Below the pieces are notes generated by a model. That model did no database searches and was not told where the DNA came from. It worked only from the letters and a program-made list of their open reading frames with translations. From NCBI GenBank assembly GCA_003194525.1, contig NBIV01000259.1:52371-116370 (forward strand): a DNA stretch of 64,000 nt, in the 5' to 3' direction. Shown one piece after another: positions 11,282-21,383 of the stretch. Every line of letters begins with the position of its first letter. The first letter of the stretch is position 1. Origin of the DNA: Gracilariopsis chorda (Eukaryota > Rhodophyta > Florideophyceae > Gracilariales > Gracilariaceae). The translations under genes and the position numbers were made by a program.

Positions 11282-12653
11282 ATGGTTCGTATAGCTGCAA
11301 TTTTCATTTATTCTCTGCTCTTTTCCTTCTGCGTCGCACAACAGAGGAAAATGACTGGAGATCGCGTTGAGGGATTCTGTAGGTTCGTAACCTTAAGAAG
11401 AAATGCAGACTACTCATTTCGTCCTTGTACGAGTACTGCGTGACGGAGATGCATTTGAACAAAGAGCTGCTAACCATTTCTATCTTTTCATGCGTTTAGT
11501 TGGCCGTTTCATGGAAGTTGTTCCTGGAACCCCTGTGAAAGAGGAATGCTCTAAACTAGTCAAGCATTTTGGGCAAGCGACTCCGAATGATAATGGAACA
11601 GTGTTGATTCTCACTGGCAGTATTCAACATAACGGTAACAAGTGCAGGGAAGGGACAATGCTCATGCACGATTCTCCTGAAACAAATCCAGTTGCTGGTG
11701 TTGGTAAGGCTGACGAAACTTTCGACAATCTCCAGGTTTCTGATGGTTTCTGGGTCGGAGAATCCACTCGAAACTGCGGACGCTGGCAACTTCCGAAACC
11801 TACAGCTGTGTTCATGGTATACGACAAGAACAGGAAGCTAGTTGGTCCGTATAATGTTCCGTTAGAGAAAGGCTTCACTTACATGATATTCACCAACAAG
11901 CGGTTTACTTGCATATACCGTGATGTACCTCCACCATCGCCGAGACCGTCACCCAAAGCTCCGAGTCCTAAACCCGTCGCACCTTCTGAAGCCGACGGGG
12001 AAACATTTTCTGCGGCTGAAGACATTAATGACGGGGATACCGTTGGGGTCCCAGTTACTGTTCTCCCAGGAGTCCCCAAGGAGTCAGCAGAAGCAACTGC
12101 TGAAGATGACGATGGCTCGACCTGTTTTCCAGCTGATACTACCGTCGAATTGGAGGATGGTTCCGTCAAGGAGATGGCTCAGGTCAACATTGGAGATCGA
12201 GTTCGAGTGGGACGATCTATGTTCTCCGAGGTATTTATGTTCACTCACAGGTTGCAGGACGGAGAAAACTATTTCGTCAAAATTGAGACGGACTCTTCTG
12301 GTATTTCCCTCACCAAGGGCCATTACCTATTTGTCAACGGAGTGCTCGCCGCGGCAAAGACGGTTCAGGTCGGTGATCTTGTTGAACTTGCGTCAGGAGA
12401 AACTGCGACTGTTCGGGCTGTTAAAAAGGTGAAGGGAACCGGATTGTACAACCCACAAACCATATCCGGTGACATTGTGGTCAATGGAATTCGCGCATCA
12501 ACCTACACCACAACTGTTGATCCAGCTTTTGCCCATCGCCTTCTGACTCCGTTTAGAGCCTTGTATCAAGCTTTCGGTGTCGCAACTTCGGCGTTCGAGA
12601 GGGGAGCTGTAAACTTGGCTAAACTTGCACCTCAAGGGGCAGCTATTCTCTAA
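11282..12653 (+). CDS. secreted protein with Hedgehog-type Hint domain (copy 1, one intron)
   Basis: Exons 11282-11378 and 11500-12653 (416 aa). The 121-nt intron starts GTAGGT, has a TGCTAAC branch-like site about 26 nt before its end, and ends TTTAG; splicing restores EGFFGRFMEV, matching EGVYGRFFEF in the paralogue at 15801. Residues 1-20 are a signal peptide. The N-terminal domain (about 30-195) shares four Cys contexts with copy 2 (KCREG, NCGRW, TCIY and an earlier Cys). A Pro/acidic linker follows. The Hint domain starts at Cys241 (CFPADT), has TxxH at T304-H307, and ends GDIVVNG, then STYTT and AHRLLTPFRA, much like the end of Hedgehog Hog domains. Family knowledge predicts self-cleavage before Cys241, releasing the N-domain outside the cell. 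The Hog Cys in SCY is Thr here. Confidence 0.85.
11379..11499 (+). other. inferred spliceosomal intron in Hint copy 1
   Basis: GT-AG boundaries, a TGCTAAC motif near 11468-11474 and a pyrimidine-rich stretch before the TTTAG acceptor are all visible. Removing it joins a signal peptide to the conserved N-domain in frame. Copy 2 has no intron at the equivalent place. Confidence 0.75.
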
Positions 12654-15600
12654 ATGTGTGTAAAGGGTGTTCTCCCTTCTTGATATTAGAGTTATTGCAG
12701 CAAAAAAATCATCTTGATGCCGCTGCATACGCCACCATCCTCATCACGAAAGATGTCCCTGGTTGCTCACGCGAAAGCTTCGACTCTTGTCGCAACCCTC
12801 TATTCTTCGCTGGCAATCGTAGCACAAAGCGACCGACTATTTCTTCATGTAATCAGGCCGTTCGCATGTTGTCATCTTCTTATCCGAGTTTAATACCTAT
12901 GGATGTGGCTTCAATTCATGGCCTGTAAAGGGCTGAGCAACCGCTACGTCTGTTCTGCTCGAAGCTGAATCTGTTTATATGAATCCGGGGCAGAACTTTG
13001 GCCTTATTGGCCAGAGGCGAATCCCTTCCTGGAGCAGGCCCATTGGGCGATCGAAATAGTGTGCCTTGCGTCCACAGCCGAGATAGACGGACCTGCACGG
13101 ATTTTTTTGAACAGTTCTTGGAACTTGGGCTCTGATCACGGTCACATAGTCCATTTCACTGCGCCTCGCTAATTATAGACCAACTGCGGTAATCACGGCC
13201 ACTTGTTCAGTCTTGCAATGACTGGCCATGACGGTTCCCGACGGACAATCATTGGCATGACGTAATTTACCAATCATAGATGCCACTGGTGCACCGATAC
13301 ATCCGCTAGCCGTTGTGGGCTGCGGCTCTGTCTACGGATTGACTAACATGGGAACAAAAGAGCTCCAAAACAATTAAAAGACGTCAAGGGGCACATGTAT
13401 GACGAGACGAAAGGCAACCGAAAGCAAAAAAAAGAAAGACTATCTCTCTCTCTTTTTACGAACACGCATACATTACTTCCTCGTAGCGCGGGGGTTTGCT
13501 AAGAAGAACCCCAAAAACCTGCAATACTTACTTCTATACCGTAGCCACGAACTACAAATCAGTAACCGTGCTACACTCACTGGGATACGAAGAAAGTATT
13601 AGGTCCCGTAGGTGTCTTCAACCGCTGAAGCGTTTCTTTTCCGACGACTATCCCCTACTTCTCTGCACCTCTTCATTCATCCTCTAGAGCTCGTCGGTTA
13701 AGGGGCACACCACGACAAGGCGCTTCGCATGTCCCACGTTGGCCGCCATAGAAACCATTGACGACGTCCTTTCTCCCAATCCTCACATCATCGGCGAAAT
13801 TAGACAAAGAAACCGGCGCGTAGCTCCCATCATCATCCGACCCAAGCGTGGTAGCCTGGATCCGATCTCGGGCCTTCCCGTAGAAGCTTGGTGCTGATCT
13901 TTCCATGTTCCGAAATAGTAGCTAGTGAGCGCAGCACGGCTGCTGCAAGGTGAGAGCAAGCAGCAGTCATCGGCTACATTTTGGGGACATGAATAGAGAT
14001 CGGTACTACGGGACAGAGAAAATCTTTCTTTCCGAGTAGCTTTACGTACATAAAGTTTAGCATGCAAGACGAAGAAAAGCTCCCCTGTAGTGTTAGATTC
14101 TACCACAATGCCGTAATCAGGTGATGTATGCCCATAAAAAAGAAAGAAGAAAGAAGAAAGAAGAAGTAGTCCTCCGAGAAGGCCCTGGAAAACCACGTCC
14201 AGAGGCTCCTTTGGAGCTCTTCCTTCGAGGGAAAGAATCCAGGGAAACGGCGGTTGGATCTTCTTCTGACAACAGGCTCGTGACCGACTGCGTACGTGCA
14301 GTTGGACGGGGGCTTTTCACGACTTTCCATCCACGTCCGCGACCGGCAAGCTGACCGATCGCCTGGAAGAGTTTAACGACTTCCCGGGTCGATAAAGACT
14401 ATCAAAGACCCACCTCTAAAATTGCGATAGACAACGGTAGGGCCCATGCAGCCATGGTCATTAGTATTTCAGTACCTAGGGTAAGTCTAGGCTTCTTCAA
14501 TTTGACAATTTGAGGTGACTAGAAAAGAGCCAGGAGCTCAAAAAACGATCGTGAGAGACCTCGATTCTCTTCTGCTTTAAAGAAAAATAGAACCGAAAAG
14601 GGATTCCTTTCCCTATGACGTTCGCTGATCATAAGCTTGTTCAGATTATTCTGTCGAAGCCATCATTCTTGTTTCTATTCCCTTCACGTAAATGCAAGTG
14701 GTTTTATATGCCAGAACAAGCACATAATTTGGACTTGTTTACCTACTTCTGTCTATGTTTTATCTACGTTTCAGTTGAGAGAACAGCAAAACTGATCAGG
14801 TATATCCAATTTAATTCTTCGCCTGTAGGTATAGCGAAGTGTCACGTGAAATAGGTCGGTCTTTAACGGGAGCCGGCAACTTCTCGATCATACGAAACAA
14901 GTACTTTTGTAGCTTGTGTCTTTGCATATTAAAAGCTCGTGGAAAGCATGTGATTGGCAAGGTCCAGAACAGATGCAAAGAACCTCTGTCCCATATCTCA
15001 CTCTCATCGGTTTGGCGTTACAGGGACAAGAGCAGTTCTGTTTACTTCTTGCCCTACTTCACGCTTACCACAGCAAAGCAAATCTTTGGGCCAAACCACC
15101 TCTTCTTCTCTTTGCTTCTTAAATGGGCCAAAGAATCTTCCATGTGCGAGCCTCTTCATGAGTCAAGAAGAAGTATTTGTTGGTCCTACCTAGCTAGACC
15201 GGAACCCGCATCAAGCGAACTAGGTTCTTTCAAGCATAAGTTCATATCCAACACATTTGCTGCCTGAGCTCGAGAGCATGCAGTACGAAAATAAAATGCA
15301 ATACATGGTGTTTCTGAACAGGCCGGCGGTTTCAATGGGTTGACGAGGTTTAGCCTTCGCAGTTTTTACTGAGATTGTTGCAACTCATAGAATGCCTCGG
15401 TTTGACATTACCAACTGACAGCTCAAAAAGCAAGGCGACCCACAATCGCGAAAGGAAAACTGTTTTCCTGTTTTGGTGGTCAGAAGCTTTAACTTTGGAG
15501 GGCTTCAGAGAGAGTAAACCAACAGTTCAATGGGGCAAGGGGCACCCTCGTAAGTAAGCTTCGTATGTGGAAACAGATAATTTTGTCCTGATCCTTCTTC

Positions 15601-15800
15601 TGCAAAATGAAAGTACTTTGTCACTCTGACGTCGAAGAGTGTGACAAAGATGTCTTCATTTGTGGGGTATATATACATATGGTGAGAGCTTCTCGATACT
15701 TGTGAGAGGTCGCCCTCTTCCTTGCGTACTTGTGTGTGTGTGCCGTAGCCTGGGCTGCTGATTGCGTCAACATCCTCGAGTAGCGAAATACCACGAAACA
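12654..15800. other. intergenic 3.1 kb between the two Hint genes
   Basis: No frame resembles a known protein. A purine-rich GAA-type stretch near 14130-14170 produces long Phe/Ser runs in the minus frame, which I treat as noise. I see no third Hint copy. Confidence 0.5.
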
Positions 15801-17414
15801 ATGCCACCCTTTAGTTTCCTGTCGGTCTTCATTGGCTTCCTGTCAATTTGGAGCACTGCAAGTGGAGCGAAGTCTCCCCGTGTTTTCTCCGAGAGCTATA
15901 TTGAAGGTGTCTATGGAAGATTCTTTGAGTTCTCGGACAGGGGAAACTCTGCTCCTTGTCCACAGGTTATTGACCACTTTAACCGAGGAGAGCCGAGCGC
16001 CCTTGGAGATTCATGGATTATACCACATGGAAACATTGTTCAGAGCGGTGCGAAGTGCCGTGACGGGGGCGTTCTGGTTCTCAACTCTTACAACGAGTCC
16101 AGTGCGATGCCGAAAGCCTTAGAATCAAATCAAATAGCGGAGGAGACATTTACACTCATGAAAGAGGAGTCGACGGGCTTTTGGATGGGTGCAGATGACA
16201 GGAAATGCGGAAAATGGCTCTTTCCAAAGCGCACGTATGTGTTCTTCGTTAAAGAGTTCGATCGCAACCTTACCACTTCCTTCCGCCTAACTCTGTCCGC
16301 TGGTAAGAAGTACATGTTTGTCGTCTCCGACTATTTCACCTGCATATACGTTGATATTCCGCGAAGCCGGCCTGGTTCTGATGTCGTGATTACCCCTTCT
16401 GGTGAGAACGTAAAGCCGTCAGATGCCTCAAAGCCGTCACCAGGAGGGGGAAATGGGTCCAACGAAGGAGACAATACCGTCGTCTCCTCTGGTGGCCCTG
16501 GTGGCTCTGGTAGCTCTGGCTCCGGTAAACCATCCTCGGAAGACGGGTCGCCTAATGAAAACCCCCCTACTCCTACTCCTACACCCATAACTGAGACCTC
16601 TGATAGCGATGGTGATTCGGAATCAGATGGCCAGTCAGGTGAAGGCGATAATGTTTCAGGCGGGGATGCGACGGGAGACGGAGACAATGATAGCAGCAAT
16701 GGAGTATCTATAATCGACGTTGACAACGGTCAAGCCCCTCAGGAAAGCGGAAATCCTAGCAGTGACAGCATCATCGCCATCGATTCCGATGCGAGCAGCG
16801 GGAACAATGAGGACGATGCCCAAGCCACAGATGAGTCATTCGATGTAGAAACGTCAACTGGTGAGTCGTTGTGCTTCCCAAGTGATGCTACTGTGGAAAT
16901 GATTGATGGGTCATCCAAACGAATGGATGAACTTGTCATTGGGGATGAGATCAGAGTGGGAGACCAATTTTCGCCGGTATTCTTGTTCACACACAACCAG
17001 AAGGAAACACTCAGGAGCTTTGTACAGATAGAGACCGAGTCACACCGCAAGCTTGCATTGACTGCAGGTCACATGTTGTACGCGAATGGAATTTTGAAGG
17101 CAGCTATGCACGTCAAAACTGACGATCATCTCCGTGTTGTAGACGGCACAGATCGAGTGGTGAGAGTGTCCAAAGTCGTAAAGAAAGGGCTGTTCAACCC
17201 TCAAACTATGCATGGAGACATCGTTGTGAATGGTTTGGTGACCTCGACTTACACGACAGCTGTGGACGCGTATATGGCTCATACAGTGTTGGCTCCCTTG
17301 CGAGCAATGTGGAATTTGGTTGGTTTCACCATGATTCCGAACACGGTCAACTGGAGCGAAATTCGAGGTAGGTTGATCAGAGTTTTCAATACGGTTCTTG
17401 TTTCGAAACTTTAG
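15801..17414 (+). CDS. secreted protein with Hedgehog-type Hint domain (copy 2)
   Basis: Single exon, 537 aa, from the first ATG; a TTG 13 codons earlier is in frame. A signal peptide covers about residues 1-22. The N-terminal domain (about 30-190) matches copy 1, with shared Cys contexts KCRDG, KCGKW and TCIY. A long linker (about 195-350) is rich in Ser, Gly, Asp and Pro and looks unstructured. The Hint domain begins at Cys358 (CFPSDA), has T421-A-G-H424 as the catalytic TxxH, and ends GDIVVNG, STYTT, AHTVLAPLRA, as in Hedgehog autoprocessing domains. Expected role (inference): an extracellular or cell-wall protein that splits itself before Cys358. Tandem with copy 1 after a 3.1-kb gap; its stop lies 35 bp from the convergent HAD gene. 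Confidence 0.85.
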   Translation: MPPFSFLSVFIGFLSIWSTASGAKSPRVFSESYIEGVYGRFFEFSDRGNSAPCPQVIDHFNRGEPSALGDSWIIPHGNIVQSGAKCRDGGVLVLNSYNESSAMPKALESNQIAEETFTLMKEESTGFWMGADDRKCGKWLFPKRTYVFFVKEFDRNLTTSFRLTLSAGKKYMFVVSDYFTCIYVDIPRSRPGSDVVITPSGENVKPSDASKPSPGGGNGSNEGDNTVVSSGGPGGSGSSGSGKPSSEDGSPNENPPTPTPTPITETSDSDGDSESDGQSGEGDNVSGGDATGDGDNDSSNGVSIIDVDNGQAPQESGNPSSDSIIAIDSDASSGNNEDDAQATDESFDVETSTGESLCFPSDATVEMIDGSSKRMDELVIGDEIRVGDQFSPVFLFTHNQKETLRSFVQIETESHRKLALTAGHMLYANGILKAAMHVKTDDHLRVVDGTDRVVRVSKVVKKGLFNPQTMHGDIVVNGLVTSTYTTAVDAYMAHTVLAPLRAMWNLVGFTMIPNTVNWSEIRGRLIRVFNTVLVSKL

Positions 17415-17448
17415 ATTGGCTAAAGAGCTCGGCGGCTTGGTGTAAATA

Positions 17449-18319
17449 TTACTGAAACTTGTTGACAAAAGTTGGGAGATCGAGAAGAGTGATAAAAGGA
17501 TGCTTATCCGCGACGCGACGAACAACTGAGGTGTTGTAACCCCAGGTGGCGAGGAACAACTGCAAGGGTTGTCCAAGCATGCTTAAAGATACTTTTTCGA
17601 GGGTTTCATAACGATCCTCCACAAACATGACCTGCTTGCCAGCGTTCTTGGGCATCGCGATGAGTTCTTTTAACACAGATATCTTTGAACCCTTTTCAAG
17701 TCCGTAGATGTTTTCGGACGGAATGTTGGCGTGGTTGTGATTGAGAAGCAATTGAACGAACCGTGTTTGTTTTGTGCTGATGATGTAAACCGGACTAGTG
17801 GCAGAGTTTATACCGTGAACAACATCCGGAAAACTAAGGGTGTGCAGAAAAAATCGCTTTGTCAGTAAACAGAAGATGCGCGTGAGACGGAGAGAGAAAG
17901 ACGTACAATTTGTTTGTGTTGAGCCACGACAAGAGGTCATCATTAATCCAGCCATCCCTAACGCCACCAAAAACAGATATGAGCTCATCTTTGTCGAGCT
18001 CCCATTCAGTCATGAGATTATCACGAAGAGCCGGCCAGTCATCCATGACCGGATCTATGAATTGGTTTTGCAAATCATTCTCATCGGCTTCTGCAACCAG
18101 TCTGCCAAGGATGACATTTTCATAGCCGGTTTCAATGACAGGACGCACGGTACGCAGGGCTTCTACTAGGGGTTGTGGGAAACGGTGTTGTGGTTGTGAC
18201 GGAAGCGATAAATGGGGCCATTTGGCTTTTGCAGCAAGGAGGGCGGTGCGAGATGATTCATTTGCACTGTCGCATATTACACCATCGAAATCGAGGGCAT
18301 AGACGAAGGGGTCGGACAT
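17449..18319 (-). CDS. HAD-superfamily hydrolase-like protein, one intron
   Basis: Exons run 18319-17907 and 17833-17449 (265 aa). The 73-nt intron (17906-17834) begins GTACGT and ends TTAG; its removal joins SWLNTNKF to FPDVVHGI in frame. Motif I is DFDGVICDSA with Asp10 and Asp12, the nucleophile and acid/base pair of haloacid-dehalogenase phosphatases. Motif II is probably the VYIISTK segment (Ser/Thr), and VMFVEDRYETLE near the C-terminus takes the place of the Mg-binding motif IV. The sequence style resembles the HAD proteins of cyanobacteria and plastids, but no clear transit peptide is seen. The substrate is unknown. Confidence 0.8.
17834..17906 (-). other. inferred 73-nt intron in the HAD-like gene
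   Basis: The donor GTACGT and acceptor CTTAG are visible on the minus strand with a T-rich tract before the acceptor. Without splicing the motif I half stops shortly after 17834, and the C-terminal half lies in another frame. Confidence 0.75.
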
Positions 18320-19022
18320 GCTCTGCTGCGAATAGTGAGTACGACTATCACAAGCCGATGGAGATGTGTAGTATTGTGTGATGTGCTGTACTAAATAGGT
18401 GGATGGTTAGCGGCAGCTGGAGCGGACATAGAAACTTTACAAGCCACCACGGGCAAGAGCGTAGGAATTGCTCTGCGCAGTCGCGTTATCCTACGAAGAT
18501 TGCTGCAGGTAAAGTTACTAGCGTAAGGGAGCACGAGCTGAGACATAGAAACCCCAGTATCACACATCAGCTCAAATGAGCAGTACTGTACTGGGGTTTC
18601 TATGCGCAAGAGGGCGGCATCGATGCAGAGATACCGCCGCCCTCGAATTCTGTCAGAAACCTTACACGTGTGTCGACTGACGTCAGTGCAGATTGCTGCT
18701 GAGAGGGAGGCATGCTGCAGAGGGAGCGATTGAGCAGTCTCATTGCTTTGTAAGAAGCGGTGGAGCATGCTCTTTTTGAGGCACCCAATCGACATTTGCA
18801 ACAGCAATGCACTCAGAGACGGTTGGTTGAGCACAGCGGATCTGTAAGAGTTCGAAGGGCATGGCCAGCCCCTTTTTGGTCCGGGGGTGAAGGCTTATCC
18901 ACCTTCTAATACCCTTCGTAGATCCTCTACAGACTTGACCGAGTGAGCACCCATCGACCTGTATGGTTTGTTGCGCATCAAAGGAGTAACAAAAGACCCG
19001 CCTGTTTGGTTTCCTCGTTAAG
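18320..19022. promoter_or_regulatory. divergent promoter region with two strong hairpins
   Basis: The 703 bp between HAD (leftward) and MGST3 (rightward) hold no convincing gene. They contain a perfect 16-bp inverted repeat (18544-18559 with 18589-18604) and, 5 bp later, a perfect 9-bp one (18610-18618 with 18636-18644). ORFs on the minus strand across this area resemble nothing known. Confidence 0.5.
18544..18644. repeat. two adjacent perfect inverted repeats
   Basis: Stem 1 arm CATAGAAACCCCAGTA pairs with 18589-18604; its 29-nt loop holds a smaller GCTCA/TGAGC stem. Stem 2 arm GAGGGCGGC pairs with 18636-18644 over a 17-nt loop. Together they would form a two-hairpin RNA on either strand, or protein-binding palindromes. 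Confidence 0.8.
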
Positions 19023-19448
19023 ATGTTGACCTCGACCATAACCTTGGCCATTCCGCGCGCCTATTCTCTCATAATCTTAACTTCCGTGATCAACTGGATG
19101 GTTCTCTTCTGGCAGATGATAGCCGTAGGAAAGGCTCGCAAACAGTACGAAGTGCCATATCCCACGCTCTACGAAAACAAGCACCCATCCCCCTTCAACT
19201 GCATTCAACGCGCACACCAAGCATCGTTAGAATGGAACCAGGGCTTCTTAATGTTCCTTTTCATTTCCGGTCTCAGCACCCCACTGCTATCAACAGCCGC
19301 GGGCATGATCTACAATGTTGGCCGCGTATTCTACACCAAAGGGTATCACAAGGGCAATCCCCATCAGGGTCTATGGGGTCTCTACGGGCTGTTTTATCTC
19401 TTGGGAGGAAGCATCTACACCGCCATTCAAATAATTCGGCAGCAGTAA
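19023..19448 (+). CDS. MGST3: microsomal glutathione S-transferase 3-like MAPEG protein
   Basis: 141 aa, the usual MGST3 length, from the first ATG. MAPEG enzymes are trimeric four-helix membrane proteins of the ER or outer organelle membranes that conjugate glutathione or reduce lipid peroxides. Visible features are an N-terminal hydrophobic helix, then VGKARKQYEVPYPTLY, FNCIQRAHQ with the conserved Arg/His/Gln, VGRVFYTKGYHKGNP, and a last hydrophobic helix. These match MGST3 better than MGST1/2 or FLAP. It is convergent with PLGG1, 6 bp apart. Confidence 0.93.
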   Translation: MLTSTITLAIPRAYSLIILTSVINWMVLFWQMIAVGKARKQYEVPYPTLYENKHPSPFNCIQRAHQASLEWNQGFLMFLFISGLSTPLLSTAAGMIYNVGRVFYTKGYHKGNPHQGLWGLYGLFYLLGGSIYTAIQIIRQQ

Positions 19449-19454
19449 AGTTCA

Positions 19455-20972
19455 TCACTGCACCACACTCTTGCTTGCAACTCCAACAGCAGCGCGTAAA
19501 ACCAATGCGCGCGTCATCGGGAATGCGATAAAAATCGTACTAAAGATCCCAACCAACGTCATCGCAAGTGCCGCAAACGGAAACGCGCCACCTTCCTCGC
19601 TCATCGCCGCAGTGCCAAGTCCATGCGCCGATGCGCCGACGGATAATCCCCTCACAACGGGATCCTTCACTTTGAAAATCGACAGCAAACTAGCAGCCAC
19701 ATTTGCTCCCAATAAACCCGTCAACGCCACTACACTCGCTGCCAAGCCCACATTCGCTCCTAACAAATCGGCTATCGCTACGGCCAACGGAGCCGTAACT
19801 GTACGCGGGATCACAATTAGCCCTGTACTCGCAGGCAGCTTGAGTAGACGGGCGACATATGCAGTCCCAAACAAAGACGCTAACGTTGCGAATATTGTAC
19901 TAAACACAACTTCCGCAGCTCGCGCTAAAGCCAGCTTCCGCTGCCGATCCATTGTAAAAGCAAATGTTACCACAGCAGGTCCAAGAAGTGAAGCGAGTAT
20001 ATCACCAGCGCCCCAGACAGCGCTACGTGTGTAGTACGTCGCTAGCATGGCGGGGAACGGTGTGGACGTTACGTAACCTAGCAACGCAACCGCTCCAATA
20101 GTTCCAGCAGTACAGGTGACAAGCGGGTGCAGTAACATCTTCACACCGGCCGGAAATCTTTGGCCCACCGTAAAGGTTAGCAGCGTTGCGAATAAGGCGT
20201 AAGCGGTAGCGGCTGGTTGTACGGCACGTGTTGCCAAAGTGAAAGAGAGTGCCGTAAGTATGCCAAACGTAAGTATTAGGCGATTGGACGGTGGGGAGCT
20301 TTTTGAGGGCGCGATCATCAAAGTCGCTGGTGCCTTCCCTGTGATAGTTGATACTAGACCTCGTAACGTGATACAGATAATGGCAGTGGAAAATAGAGTA
20401 AAGAGGAAACCGCAAACAATTATCATCCCAATCTTCGCGATATGTGCGCTTGGTAGAGCTGGGGCTAGGGGAAGCATGACCAGATTGGGGACGAAGAAAA
20501 CTGCAAGCCAGCGTGTTAAGAAAGCCACGGCTGGGTTAAATAACAGAGAGTTTAGACGATCAACAAAGGGCGAGGCGAATACACGCAGACAGGATATCAG
20601 AGTAAGAAGAAGAAGCATTGACGCCAACGGTGCTGGAAATGCTATGTTGAGGGAAGCGAGGCCCATTCCGACTGCTCGCTGAATAAGAATTAACAATGCG
20701 AGAGAGGTTATGCAGTGGACTGAGGAAACAATGAAAGCGGCAGCTGGCGAAGGTGTAGCTTCAGAGGTTGCCGAAGCTTGCGACGTTGATCGCTTTTGTT
20801 TTTGGGCATGGCGGACGATGGGCTCAGAGAAAGGGGGAAGAAATGCAGAACGGTTGCTAACCAGAGTCGCTCGGCGGGTTCGAATGGAGAGTGGAGAGGA
20901 AAAAGCTGTTGATGCGCGGCGTAATGAGGCCGGAGCCGCCACGAAGGCGGGGTAAGCCGAGGTTGTAGTCAT
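19455..20972 (-). CDS. PLGG1: plastidial glycolate/glycerate translocator (LrgA-LrgB fusion)
   Basis: 505 aa from ATG at 20972. The N-terminus is rich in Ser, Ala, Arg and Thr with few acidic residues, as in plastid transit peptides. It is followed by about 12 hydrophobic segments. The first half corresponds to LrgA (with the loop KSSPPSNRLILTFG between the parts) and the second to LrgB, seen as ARLLKLPASTGLIVIPRTVTAPLA and VKDPVVRGLSVGASAHGLGTAA in order. In plants PLGG1 exchanges photorespiratory glycolate and glycerate across the inner plastid envelope. The gene is intron-less and convergent with MGST3. Confidence 0.9.
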   Translation of the reverse strand: MTTTSAYPAFVAAPASLRRASTAFSSPLSIRTRRATLVSNRSAFLPPFSEPIVRHAQKQKRSTSQASATSEATPSPAAAFIVSSVHCITSLALLILIQRAVGMGLASLNIAFPAPLASMLLLLTLISCLRVFASPFVDRLNSLLFNPAVAFLTRWLAVFFVPNLVMLPLAPALPSAHIAKIGMIIVCGFLFTLFSTAIICITLRGLVSTITGKAPATLMIAPSKSSPPSNRLILTFGILTALSFTLATRAVQPAATAYALFATLLTFTVGQRFPAGVKMLLHPLVTCTAGTIGAVALLGYVTSTPFPAMLATYYTRSAVWGAGDILASLLGPAVVTFAFTMDRQRKLALARAAEVVFSTIFATLASLFGTAYVARLLKLPASTGLIVIPRTVTAPLAVAIADLLGANVGLAASVVALTGLLGANVAASLLSIFKVKDPVVRGLSVGASAHGLGTAAMSEEGGAFPFAALAMTLVGIFSTIFIAFPMTRALVLRAAVGVASKSVVQ

Positions 20973-21383
20973 GGCGCCAACTTTTTACAAGGGCAATTTG
21001 GATCGCGTTGACGCGTTAATAACAAAAGAGGAATGAAAGCACGTAACCGGAGGGGGGTGACAGGAAGCGGCAGCATGGCTGATGGCAGTTGGCTGCCATC
21101 GCCCATCACTACTAGAGCGAGCGTCTGCGGCGATCTGGCTGCGATCCCGCGATGCGGGTGGATGCTCTCAAAACGACGCCTGCGCCACGCGACGCTCTCA
21201 AGATATCCAACGTGTGTACGTGTCCACACGAGGCGGGCCGGAAGATCTCTGCAAACCGCCTCCCACGTCGAGCACATGCAGCTGCAACATGGCACCGACA
21301 TGCAATCTTAAACACCACCAGCGCACACCCCCGGCACCCGTCGTCGTCGTACCGACAGCTTTTGAGCACTCCACCACAACGAC
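20973..21383. promoter_or_regulatory. divergent promoter region of two plastid-protein genes
   Basis: The 411 bp lie between PLGG1 (leftward) and the plastid ATP synthase gamma gene (rightward). No gene or strong motif is seen. The head-to-head arrangement of two photosynthesis-linked genes would allow shared regulation. Confidence 0.4.

Noticed and set aside
13783-14196. 137-codon minus-strand ORF with a hydrophobic start
   Set aside because: The apparent signal peptide is a run of Phe/Leu/Ser from a GAA-type low-complexity tract; the rest resembles nothing.
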